Below are positions 1 to 5,714 of a stretch of 7,033 nucleotides of DNA, one piece after another. The notes beneath the pieces were generated by a model. That model did not search any database. It worked only from the letters and a program-made list of their open reading frames with translations, and was not told where the DNA came from. Positions within the stretch are counted from its first letter, which is position 1, and each line of letters opens with the position of its first letter. Position numbers and translations under genes: made by a program. This DNA comes from Gemmatimonadota bacterium (GTDB taxonomy: Bacteria > Gemmatimonadota > Gemmatimonadetes > Gemmatimonadales > GWC2-71-9), in contig QHTX01000181.1 in assembly GCA_003220975.1 (NCBI GenBank), forward strand, positions 1 to 7,033, written 5' to 3'.

Positions 1-71
1 TATTGAAGAACGCCAAGCACCGCGAGAATGACCGCGGCGGCAGCGCCCGCGCCCAGCCAGAAGGTGGTCAT
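1..71 (-). CDS. N-terminus of an unidentified membrane or secreted protein (partial)
   Basis: An ATG at 71 opens a frame that stays open to the window edge, giving only 23 residues: MTTFWLGAGAAAAVILAVLG, then VLQ. After the first few residues this is a continuous hydrophobic stretch, as in a transmembrane helix or uncleaved signal anchor. There is no lipobox or obvious cleavage site. It starts 18 bases after the stop of the aminotransferase-like gene on the same strand, so it is probably the third gene of that operon. No Shine-Dalgarno motif is visible in front of the ATG; the AGAGGAG in this gap lies on the wrong strand. The family cannot be named from so short a piece. The call rests on the start position, the hydrophobic pattern and the operon spacing. 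Confidence 0.42.
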   Translation of the reverse strand, partial: MTTFWLGAGAAAAVILAVLGVLQ

Positions 72-89
72 TGCTAGAGGAGTGGCGCG

Positions 90-1280
90 CTACCCCCCCA
101 GCTGATCCAGCACGTCCAGCACCCGCTCCATCTCCTCCGCGGTGTTGTAGCAGTGGGGGGCGAGCCGGATCGCCCCTTCGCGCAGCGAGCACACGACGTG
201 GGCGCGCTTCAACGCATGATAGGCCTCCGCCGGGTGCTCGGGGGCGAGACACACGATCGCCGAGCGGTGCGCGTCGTCGCGCGGTGACACGACCCGCACG
301 CCGTTCTCGTCCGCCCAGCGGAACACCGGCTCGTGCAGCGCGCGCGTGTACTGCTCGACGTCGTCGACGCCGAGCTCGGCGAGCATCGCCACCGACGTCG
401 TCATCCCGACGAAGTCCTGGAAGGGCAGCGTGACCAGCTCGAAGCGGCGGGCGTCGGCGCGGAAGGTGGGATTGTACTCCGTGAGGCGGGAGAAATCGTC
501 GGTGCCCTCGAACGCCATCCAGCCGGTCACCGCGGGCTCGAGCGCCGAGATGAGCTCGCGCCGCACGTACACGAACCCCGAGCCCCAGGGGGAGAGCAGC
601 CACTTCTGGCCGCCGCACGCCAGGATGTCCACCGGCGTCTCCCGCACGTCGAGCACCGAGTTCCCCACTCCCTGGATCCCATCCACGACGAGAAAGGTCC
701 CGTTCGCGCGGCAGGCGGCGCCGAGCCGATCGAGGTCGGCGCGGTGGCCGTTCGCGAACTGCACGAACGAGACGGCGAGCACGCGCACCCGCGGGTCGTG
801 CAGCCGCTCGACCAGGTAGTCCTCGTCGGGCCAGCCCTGGGCGGTGCAGGGCGCGAGCTCGACCTCGACCCCCTGCTTCTTGAGGAGCAGCCAGGGATAG
901 ACGTTGGCGGGAAACTCGCGGTCCGACACGAGCGCCACGTCGCCAGGCTGGAGGGGCAGGGCGCGGGCCGCGAGGTTCAGCCCGTGACTGGTGTTCGTCG
1001 CGAGCGCGATCTCGCTCGCGTCCGCGTTGATGAGGTGCGCGACCGCGGCGCGCGCCGCCTGCAACCCGGCCTGTAGCTCGCGGTCCGGGAGCAGGTGGGG
1101 GGCGGTGCGTTGGGCGGTGAACTCGTCGAGCGCACGGCGCGTGCGCTCGGGGATGGGACCGGTGGAGGCGTTGTTCAGGTATACGGTGTCGGCCGTCCAG
1201 GGGAACTCGGCGGCGCGGAGCGCCCGGAACTGGTCGCGCACCGCCCTGAGGCGCGCCGGGTGATAGGCGATGTCGGTCAT
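90..1280 (-). CDS. Class V aminotransferase-fold PLP-dependent enzyme
   Basis: A 396-residue protein of usual length for fold-type I, class V PLP enzymes (the family of cysteine desulfurases, isopenicillin N epimerase and kynureninase). Visible landmarks are the N-terminal YLNNASTGP (about residues 34-42), the cofactor-contacting VVDGIQGVG with Asp200, which should pair with the pyridine nitrogen, and GGQKW with Lys226, the expected Schiff-base lysine. The C-terminal IRLAPHCYNT (about 371-380) holds the arginine that usually binds the substrate carboxylate. The loop before it reads SLREG, without the cysteine loop of NifS/SufS desulfurases, so sulfur transfer is unlikely; a CefD-like epimerase, lyase or aminotransferase acting on an amino acid is more likely. 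The substrate is unknown. The start at 1280 is supported because its ATG overlaps the permease stop as ATGA, implying translational coupling. It is presumably cytoplasmic. The same frame runs open to 1682, but that part is a shadow of the permease gene. Confidence 0.93.
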   Translation of the reverse strand: MTDIAYHPARLRAVRDQFRALRAAEFPWTADTVYLNNASTGPIPERTRRALDEFTAQRTAPHLLPDRELQAGLQAARAAVAHLINADASEIALATNTSHGLNLAARALPLQPGDVALVSDREFPANVYPWLLLKKQGVEVELAPCTAQGWPDEDYLVERLHDPRVRVLAVSFVQFANGHRADLDRLGAACRANGTFLVVDGIQGVGNSVLDVRETPVDILACGGQKWLLSPWGSGFVYVRRELISALEPAVTGWMAFEGTDDFSRLTEYNPTFRADARRFELVTLPFQDFVGMTTSVAMLAELGVDDVEQYTRALHEPVFRWADENGVRVVSPRDDAHRSAIVCLAPEHPAEAYHALKRAHVVCSLREGAIRLAPHCYNTAEEMERVLDVLDQLGG

Positions 1281-2116
1281 GCGCGGACGTCCAGCGCGTC
1301 GCGCAACCCGTCGCCCACCAGATTCACGCCCAGCACCGTGAGGCCGATCGCGAGCCCGGGGAAGAGCGACACCCACGGGGCGACGCGCAGCAGGTCGCGT
1401 CCCTCGGCGACCATCGCGCCCCAGGAGGGCGTGGGCGGCTGGGCCCCGAGCCCGACGAACGAGAGCGCGGCCTCCGCCATGATGGCGCCGCCCACGCCCA
1501 GCGTGGCGGCGACGACGACCGGGCCGAGGATGTTGGGGAGCACGTGGCGCGTCACGAGCCGCCGCCCGGACGCGCCCAGCGCCCGCGCCGCGTGCACGTA
1601 GTCGAGCCCGCGCACGACGAGCACCTGGCCGCGCACCAGCCGGGCCATGCCGGCCCAGCCCACGAGCCCGATCACCAGGCATACCACCGGCAGCGACGGC
1701 TTCACGGCCGCGGCGATCGCGATGAGCAGCAGCAGCGAGGGGAAGGCGAGCGTCACGTCAGCCGCGCGCATCACCACCGCGTCCACCCAGCGGCCGCGGT
1801 AGCCGGCCGCGAGGCCCAGCGTGAGCCCGGCGGCGAGCGCGATCACCTGGCTCGTCACCCCGACGGCGAGCGAAAGCCGGGCGCCGAACAGCACCCGGCT
1901 CAACACGTCCCTGCCCTGTGCGTCGGTTCCGAACAGATAGGCGGGCGACGGCTCCCGCAGCGCGACGACGAGCTGCCCGTGATACGGATCACGCGGCGCG
2001 AGCCACGGGGCGGCGAGCGCCACGAGCGCGAGTCCGGCCACGACGAGGAGGCCGATCGTCATCCAACGATTCCGCATGATGCGATGGCGCATGAGTAGCG
2101 CGGGGCTGGGGCCCAT
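1277..2116 (-). CDS. DppC/OppC-type ABC transporter permease
   Basis: An inner-membrane permease subunit of a peptide/nickel-class ABC importer, 279 residues if the first ATG is used, normal for DppC/OppC. Visible signatures in order are a first transmembrane segment at about 20-37 ending in APWLAPRDP, the periplasmic-side motif LFGTDAQGRDVLSR (61-74), and further hydrophobic segments at about 82-105, 122-138, 141-160, 196-220 and 250-270. The cytoplasmic EAA loop is ARALGASGRRLVTRHVLPN (177-195), which docks on the ATPase. The late signatures are SFVGLGAQPPTPSWGAM (219-235) and NLVGDGLRDALD near the end. Possible starts are the ATGs at 2116, 2092 and 2077; none has a Shine-Dalgarno sequence. 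The one at 2092 gives the N-terminus most like the family (MRHRIMRNRW). The substrate could be peptides, nickel or another small solute. It leads the minus-strand operon and has no DppB-like partner or ATPase beside it in the window. Confidence 0.93.
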   Translation of the reverse strand: MGPSPALLMRHRIMRNRWMTIGLLVVAGLALVALAAPWLAPRDPYHGQLVVALREPSPAYLFGTDAQGRDVLSRVLFGARLSLAVGVTSQVIALAAGLTLGLAAGYRGRWVDAVVMRAADVTLAFPSLLLLIAIAAAVKPSLPVVCLVIGLVGWAGMARLVRGQVLVVRGLDYVHAARALGASGRRLVTRHVLPNILGPVVVAATLGVGGAIMAEAALSFVGLGAQPPTPSWGAMVAEGRDLLRVAPWVSLFPGLAIGLTVLGVNLVGDGLRDALDVRA

Positions 2117-2129
2117 GACTACGTTAGTC
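2117..2129. promoter_or_regulatory. Short inverted repeat in the divergent permease/patatin gap
   Basis: GACTACGTTAGTC has 5-base arms (GACTA/TAGTC) around a CGT centre. It lies between the divergent permease and patatin genes, where both promoters must sit if patatin starts at 2163. I see no convincing -35/-10 pair on either strand here, so a role as an operator is only a possibility. A 13-base imperfect palindrome can occur by chance. Confidence 0.2.
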
Positions 2130-2162
2130 GGAGGCTCACCTTCTGGGCAAGCGGCGAATCAC

Positions 2163-3245
2163 GTGAACACAGAAACGCGCTTCACTCTCGTGCTCGGCGG
2201 CGGCGGCATGAAAGGCGTCGCACACGTGGGTGTGCTCCAAGCGCTCACCGAGCGCGGACTCGTGCCGGCGCAGATCGTGGGCTCGAGCGTGGGGGCGCTG
2301 GTGGGCGCCGGGTGGTCCGCCGGGAAGAGCATCGCCGAGCTGCGCGAGATCGCCGTGCACTTGCACCGCAAGGATGTGTTCGTCCGTGCCTACGCCGACA
2401 TGGCGTTCAAGCGGGAGCGCTCCCCCGCCCTGTTCCGCCGCGAGCCGCTGGACGCGTTGATCGAGCGCGTGGTCGGGGCCGCCACGTTCCAGGACCTGCA
2501 CGCCCCCCTGATCGTGAACACGGTGGACATCAATTCGGGGATGCAGGTGTTCTGGGGGCTCGACGGGCTCGACGAAGTGCCGGTGCGGGACGCCGTGTTC
2601 GCTTCCTGCGCGCTGCCGGGGTACCTGCCGCCGCGCGAGATCCGGGGGCGCTTCTACGTGGACGGCGCTACGCTCGACAACCTGCCCGTGGGCACGGCGC
2701 GCATCCTCGGCACCGATCTGATCCTCGCGGTGGACGTGTCCGCCTCGAACGCGTTCCGCGCCGACACCCAGGAAGAGGGGTTCGCCGCGGTGTTCTCGCG
2801 CGCCGCCGAGATCGCCGTACAATCGCTGCTCGAGCTGCGGCTGCGCGAGTGGACGACACCGCCGATCTACTACATCCACCCGCGCGTCGAGCACATCTCG
2901 GCCTTCGACTTCGACCACCTGCGCGAGGTGGTGGAAGAAGGCTACCGCGCGACCGCCGCCGAGCTGGACCGGTCGGCGGAGTGGCCCGGCCCGGGCGACG
3001 CCGGAGTCTTTCCGCGCCGCGCCGTCACGGTGCGCGTGCAGCGGGAGCGCTGCATCGGGTGCGGCGCGTGCCTGGTACAGGCGCCGCCGGGGATGTTCGT
3101 GCTCGACGCCCAGGGCAAGGCCGTGGTGACGCGGCCGGACCAGGAGTGGTCCCCGATCGACGGCGAGTTCATCCGCCACTGCCCCACCTACGCGATCAGC
3201 GCGCGGCCGGCGGCCGCGCCGAAGGCCGCAGGCGCGGCGGGCTAG
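2163..3245 (+). CDS. Patatin-like phospholipase fused to a single-cluster ferredoxin-like domain
   Basis: A 360-residue protein from the GTG at 2163. Residues about 7-250 form a patatin-like serine hydrolase. The glycine-rich oxyanion-hole motif GGGGMKG is at 12-18, the nucleophile elbow GSSVG at 40-44 with Ser42, and the DGA motif with Asp167 completes the Ser-Asp dyad. The form is closest to bacterial RssA/NTE-type patatins, which hydrolyse acyl esters of phospholipids or lysophospholipids. Residues about 288-348 look like a ferredoxin: CIGCGAC supplies Cys297, Cys300 and Cys303, and HCPTYAI supplies Cys340 followed by proline, the ligand layout of single [4Fe-4S] ferredoxins. The tail is Ala/Pro-rich. 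There is no signal peptide, so it is probably cytoplasmic or membrane-peripheral. Alternative ATG starts at 2115 and 2076 would overlap the divergent permease gene; the extra residues resemble no patatin N-terminus, and no start has a well-placed Shine-Dalgarno sequence. The hydrolase call is firm; that the cluster is bound is inferred. Confidence 0.93.
   Translation: MNTETRFTLVLGGGGMKGVAHVGVLQALTERGLVPAQIVGSSVGALVGAGWSAGKSIAELREIAVHLHRKDVFVRAYADMAFKRERSPALFRREPLDALIERVVGAATFQDLHAPLIVNTVDINSGMQVFWGLDGLDEVPVRDAVFASCALPGYLPPREIRGRFYVDGATLDNLPVGTARILGTDLILAVDVSASNAFRADTQEEGFAAVFSRAAEIAVQSLLELRLREWTTPPIYYIHPRVEHISAFDFDHLREVVEEGYRATAAELDRSAEWPGPGDAGVFPRRAVTVRVQRERCIGCGACLVQAPPGMFVLDAQGKAVVTRPDQEWSPIDGEFIRHCPTYAISARPAAAPKAAGAAG
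3201..3219. repeat. GC-only inverted repeat within the 3' end of the patatin gene
   Basis: GCGCGGCC and GGCCGCGC form perfect 8-base arms around a GGC centre, inside the Ala/Pro-rich tail codons of the patatin gene. The stem would be very stable in RNA but has no T-run after it. It may just reflect GCG/GCC-rich alanine codons, or it may help end transcription or protect the mRNA 3' end. Confidence 0.3.
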
Positions 3246-3252
3246 CCCGTCG
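3235..3252. terminator. Possible shared hairpin between convergent genes
   Basis: CGGGCTAGCCCG (3238-3249) is a perfect 12-base palindrome centred on the patatin stop codon. Allowing one G-T wobble, the stem extends outward to 7 base pairs (3235-3241 with 3246-3252) around a CTAG loop. It fills most of the 12-base gap to the convergent glycosyltransferase gene, so transcripts from both sides would carry it at or just after their stop codons. No T-run follows on either strand, so it is not a textbook intrinsic terminator. Confidence 0.33.
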
Positions 3253-3257
3253 AGGCG

Positions 3258-4439
3258 TCATCGATCCGGACGCCGGAACTCCCGGTCGATCTCCATCAGG
3301 TCGCGCGCCACCCGATCCCAGTTGTAGTAGGTCTCCACCGCGCGCCGCCCCGCCGCGCCCATGCGGCGCCGCAGCTCGGCGTCGTCGAGCAACCGGGTGA
3401 TCCCGTGCGCCACCGCCCCGGCGTCGTCGGGATCCACCAGGATCCCCGTCTCGCCGTCCCGCACCGCGTCCGGCACGCCACCCGCGCGCCCGCCCACCAC
3501 AGGGAGCCCGCACGCCGACGCCTCGACGATGGCGATCCCGAACCCCTCCGCCAGCAGGTCGTAGCGGCGCGACGCGCCGACGTACACGTCGACGGCGTTG
3601 TAGAGCGCCGGCAGCTCGTCGTCCGGCACGAAGCCGAGGAAGCGCACGGCATCCCCCATGCCGCAATCCGCCACCAGTCGCTCGAAGTGTGGCCGCACCG
3701 TCCCCACGCCCGCCACCGCGTAGCGCGCACCCGGGACCGCTGCGCGCACCGCCGGGAGCGCCTTGATCACCGTATCGATCCCCTTATGCCAGTCGAGCCG
3801 CGAGACCGTGAGGAGCCACGGCCCGCCGTCGAGCCCGTACTTCGCGCGCACCGCCCGAGGATCGATCCCCGGCCGGAACTGCGACGGGGTGGTGCCGAGC
3901 GGCACGACCCGCACGTCCGCAGCGAGGGCGGGACAGTCGAGCTGGCCCAGCACCGAGCGCGCGAGCTCCGCCGTCCAGCGGCTGATGGCGACCACCACCG
4001 CACAGCGGCCGAGCAACTCGCGCGCCGTCCAGCGCTTGAAGGGGGATCGGCGGATCTTCGCCTCGAGGAGGAGGAGCTCCGTCCCGTACACGACGACGCC
4101 ATACGGGAGCCCGACGCGGGCCTTGAGCCAGCGCGCGGGGTAGCCGGCGGGCTTGAGCTCGCCGCACCACGCGAAGCCGGGCCGGGCGCGCCGGGCGAGC
4201 GCACTCGCCCGGGCGGTCCACACCACGAGCCCGTTGATGGTCCGGAGCCGCGTCGCCCGGATGGGGGCATGGTCGATCGGCTGCGGGAACTGCGCGTCGC
4301 TCGCGGCGCTGCCGGGATGGCGGCCGGTCGAGACGAGCAGGGAGTTGGGGGGATAGCGCAGCGCCAGCTCGCCCATCAAGCGCGCGATGCCGCCCCCGAG
4401 CGGCGGAAAATTGAACGCGAGGAGCAGCGTGCGGGTCAG
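3258..4439 (-). CDS. GT4-family glycosyltransferase, second of a tandem pair, apparent CTG start
   Basis: A 393-residue retaining GT-B glycosyltransferase of family GT4, of the PimB-like mannosyltransferase type. The N-terminal domain opens with TLLLAFNFPPLGGGIARL (4-21), whose glycines line the donor site. The C-terminal domain has a phosphate-binding Arg/Lys pair in SRLDWHKG (Arg214, Lys219), the E-x7-E motif EGFGIAIVE (Glu298, Glu306), and then ASACGLPVV and GGVPDAV. It should move a sugar from a nucleotide donor to a lipid or glycan acceptor at the inner face of the membrane. Its closest relative here is the preceding gene, from which it differs by many substitutions. The first in-frame ATG encodes residue 22, beyond the conserved glycine loop, and no ATG, GTG or TTG lies in about 40 codons upstream. 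CTG at 4439 aligns with the Met of the paralogue, overlaps that gene's TGA as CTGA, and is preceded by GGAAG at a 7-base distance, so I place the start there. Confidence 0.92.
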   Translation of the reverse strand: MTRTLLLAFNFPPLGGGIARLMGELALRYPPNSLLVSTGRHPGSAASDAQFPQPIDHAPIRATRLRTINGLVVWTARASALARRARPGFAWCGELKPAGYPARWLKARVGLPYGVVVYGTELLLLEAKIRRSPFKRWTARELLGRCAVVVAISRWTAELARSVLGQLDCPALAADVRVVPLGTTPSQFRPGIDPRAVRAKYGLDGGPWLLTVSRLDWHKGIDTVIKALPAVRAAVPGARYAVAGVGTVRPHFERLVADCGMGDAVRFLGFVPDDELPALYNAVDVYVGASRRYDLLAEGFGIAIVEASACGLPVVGGRAGGVPDAVRDGETGILVDPDDAGAVAHGITRLLDDAELRRRMGAAGRRAVETYYNWDRVARDLMEIDREFRRPDR

Positions 4440-5614
4440 GCCACGACTTCCGATTCGATGGCGCGCAGATCGCGCACGACTCGGTCCCAGTTGAAGTAGG
4501 TCTCGACCGCGTGCCGCCCGGCCGCGCCAACGCGCCGCGCGAGCCCGGGGTCGCCGAGTAGCCGGGAGATCGCGTCGGCGAACGCGGCGGGGTCTTCCGC
4601 CGGGACGAGGAAGCCGGTCTCGCCGTCGCGCACGGCGTCGGGGACGCCACCCGAATTCCCCGCCACCACCGGGAGGCCGCAGGCCGAGGCCTCCACGAGC
4701 GCGAGCCCGAACCCCTCGACGCCGATCCGCTCGGCCCGGCGCGACGCGCCGACGTACACGGTCGCGAGGTTGTAGAGCGCCGGCAGGTCGCGATCGCCCA
4801 CCTCGCCCAGAAACCGCACCCGCTCGGCCACGCCGGTCTTGTGGGCGAGTTTCTCGAGGTGCTCGCGCTCCGGGCCTGAGCCCGCGACGGCGTAGCGCAC
4901 GTCGGCTGCCTGCTCGACGATCGCGGGGAGCGCGCGGATCACCGTGTCCACGCCCTTGTGCGGCTCGAGCCGCGCCACGGTGAGGAGCCAGCGCACCCCG
5001 CCGTCCGGGAGGCCGAACCGCTGCCGCAGCTCGTCGCTGTCCACACCCGGCCGGAACCGCTCGGGGTCGGTGCCGAGGTGGACCACCCGGAGGCGCTGGC
5101 CGTGCCCGTCGAGCCCGAGGTCGCCGAGCACCGAAAGCACGAGATCGCGCGTCCAGCCGCTGATCGCGACGAGCGCGGCCGCGCCCCCGAACACGGCGCG
5201 CGCCGTGCGGCGCTTGAAAACCGACTGCCGGATCTTGTGCTGCTCGCTCAGCACGTCGGCACCGTAGAGGAACACACTGTACGGCACGCGACACCGCTCC
5301 AGCACCCAGCGGGCCGGGTACCCCGCGGGCTTCACGTTGCCACAATGAACGAAGCGGACGTGATGCTGGCGCGCGAGGCTGGCCGCGCGGCGCGACCAGA
5401 GCAGCAAACCCGGCAGTGACTTCGTGGTGCGCCGGCCGATGGGGAGGCGATCGACCGCGCCGTTGTACTGCGCGTCGACGTCGCCGGCGTCGGGGTCCTG
5501 CGGCGTGGAGACGATCAGCTCGCCGGCCGGATAGCGTCGGGCGAGCTCGCCGTGCAGGCGGGCGATGCCACCGCCCAGCGGCGGGAAATCGTGCGCGAGG
5601 AGCAGCGTCGTCAT
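4436..5614 (-). CDS. GT4-family glycosyltransferase, first of a tandem pair
   Basis: A 392-residue retaining GT-B glycosyltransferase (GT4, PimB-like). The donor-site loop is in FPPLGGGIARL (10-20). The C-terminal domain has the Arg/Lys pair in ARLEPHKG (Arg215, Lys220), the E-x7-E motif EGFGLALVE (Glu300, Glu308), and ASACGLPVVAGNSGGVPDAV (309-328). It shares with the next gene long conserved blocks such as KPAGYPARW, FKR-TAR and an ET-(Y/F)-NWDRV ending. It is presumably cytoplasmic or membrane-peripheral and adds one sugar, possibly mannose by family analogy, to a lipid-linked or core glycan. The ATG at 5614 is chosen because the hydrophobic first strand starts directly after it; upstream in-frame residues look random. 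There is no visible Shine-Dalgarno sequence. It is the first gene of a two-gene unit, with its stop overlapping the start of the next as CTGA, and it is divergent from the GT2 glycosyltransferase gene across a 100-base gap. Confidence 0.95.
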   Translation of the reverse strand: MTTLLLAHDFPPLGGGIARLHGELARRYPAGELIVSTPQDPDAGDVDAQYNGAVDRLPIGRRTTKSLPGLLLWSRRAASLARQHHVRFVHCGNVKPAGYPARWVLERCRVPYSVFLYGADVLSEQHKIRQSVFKRRTARAVFGGAAALVAISGWTRDLVLSVLGDLGLDGHGQRLRVVHLGTDPERFRPGVDSDELRQRFGLPDGGVRWLLTVARLEPHKGVDTVIRALPAIVEQAADVRYAVAGSGPEREHLEKLAHKTGVAERVRFLGEVGDRDLPALYNLATVYVGASRRAERIGVEGFGLALVEASACGLPVVAGNSGGVPDAVRDGETGFLVPAEDPAAFADAISRLLGDPGLARRVGAAGRHAVETYFNWDRVVRDLRAIESEVVA

Positions 5615-5642
5615 GACGACCGTGTGACGCCGGAAGGCATGC

Positions 5643-5648
5643 TGTATA
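5643..5648 (-). promoter_or_regulatory. Possible -10 box for the GT4 pair
   Basis: Read on the minus strand this is TATACA, four of six matches to the consensus. It shares the self-complementary TATA with the plus-strand box at 5645-5650. It would start transcription roughly 20-25 bases before the GT4 ATG at 5614. A TTGCTG further upstream is the best -35 candidate but is about 21 bases away, longer than usual. Weak on its own; the position in the only gap between divergent genes supports it. Confidence 0.3.
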
Positions 5649-5650
5649 AT
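5645..5650 (+). promoter_or_regulatory. -10 box (TATAAT) for the GT2 glycosyltransferase operon
   Basis: A perfect TATAAT in very GC-rich DNA, in the gap between divergent genes. GTGACG at 5624-5629 is a possible -35 (four of six matches, short 15-base spacer). Transcription would start near 5657, giving a leader of about 58 bases before the ATG at 5715. The consensus quality and location make this the best promoter call in the window. Confidence 0.6.
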
Positions 5651-5666
5651 CAGGGGACAGCCCCTG
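5651..5666. promoter_or_regulatory. Inverted repeat overlapping the divergent promoter (candidate operator)
   Basis: CAGGGGACAGCCCCTG has perfect 6-base arms around a 4-base ACAG centre and begins at the base after TATAAT. It covers the expected plus-strand transcription start, and on the minus strand it lies just upstream of the possible -10, within the spacer. A bound dimeric repressor could therefore control both transcription units. It is not a useful terminator, as no T-run follows. I do not recognise the motif as the site of a named regulator. Confidence 0.42.
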
Positions 5667-5705
5667 CTCCAGCAACCCAGCCGCAACCCGGACCGCTCGC
5701 AGCCC

Positions 5706-5709
5706 GAGG
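5706..5709 (+). promoter_or_regulatory. Shine-Dalgarno site for the GT2 glycosyltransferase
   Basis: GAGG followed by ACGTC and then the ATG at 5715, a normal 5-base spacing. It is the clearest ribosome binding site in the window and fixes the start before the proline-rich N-terminus, in preference to the in-frame GTG at 5754. Confidence 0.6.
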
Positions 5710-5714
5710 ACGTC

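Noticed and set aside
333..1076. Long plus-strand frame antisense to the PLP enzyme
   Set aside because: Its translation is low-complexity His/Arg/Val-rich with no family motif, and the opposite strand encodes a complete PLP enzyme with catalytic residues.
90..1280. Cysteine desulfurase (NifS/SufS) annotation of the class V enzyme
   Set aside because: The active-site cysteine loop expected before the C-terminal arginine is replaced by SLREG, and no iron-sulfur assembly genes are nearby.
2136..3179. Long minus-strand frame antisense to the patatin gene
   Set aside because: His/Arg-rich shadow of the patatin codons with no recognisable domain or start signal.
2163..3245. Patatin as a CBASS-type (CapV) anti-phage effector
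   Set aside because: No nucleotide cyclase (CD-NTase) or accessory defence gene lies beside it, and the extra domain is ferredoxin-like rather than one linked to signalling.
5611..5640. A 9-codon minus-strand leader peptide (MPSGVTRSS) whose stop overlaps the GT4 ATG
   Set aside because: No ribosome binding site; it begins at or before the likely transcription start, and the peptide has no attenuator-like codon run. A short frame like this is expected by chance.
5651..5666. Intrinsic terminator at the GC-rich inverted repeat
   Set aside because: It sits immediately after a TATAAT box between divergent genes and has no T-run, so an operator role fits better.
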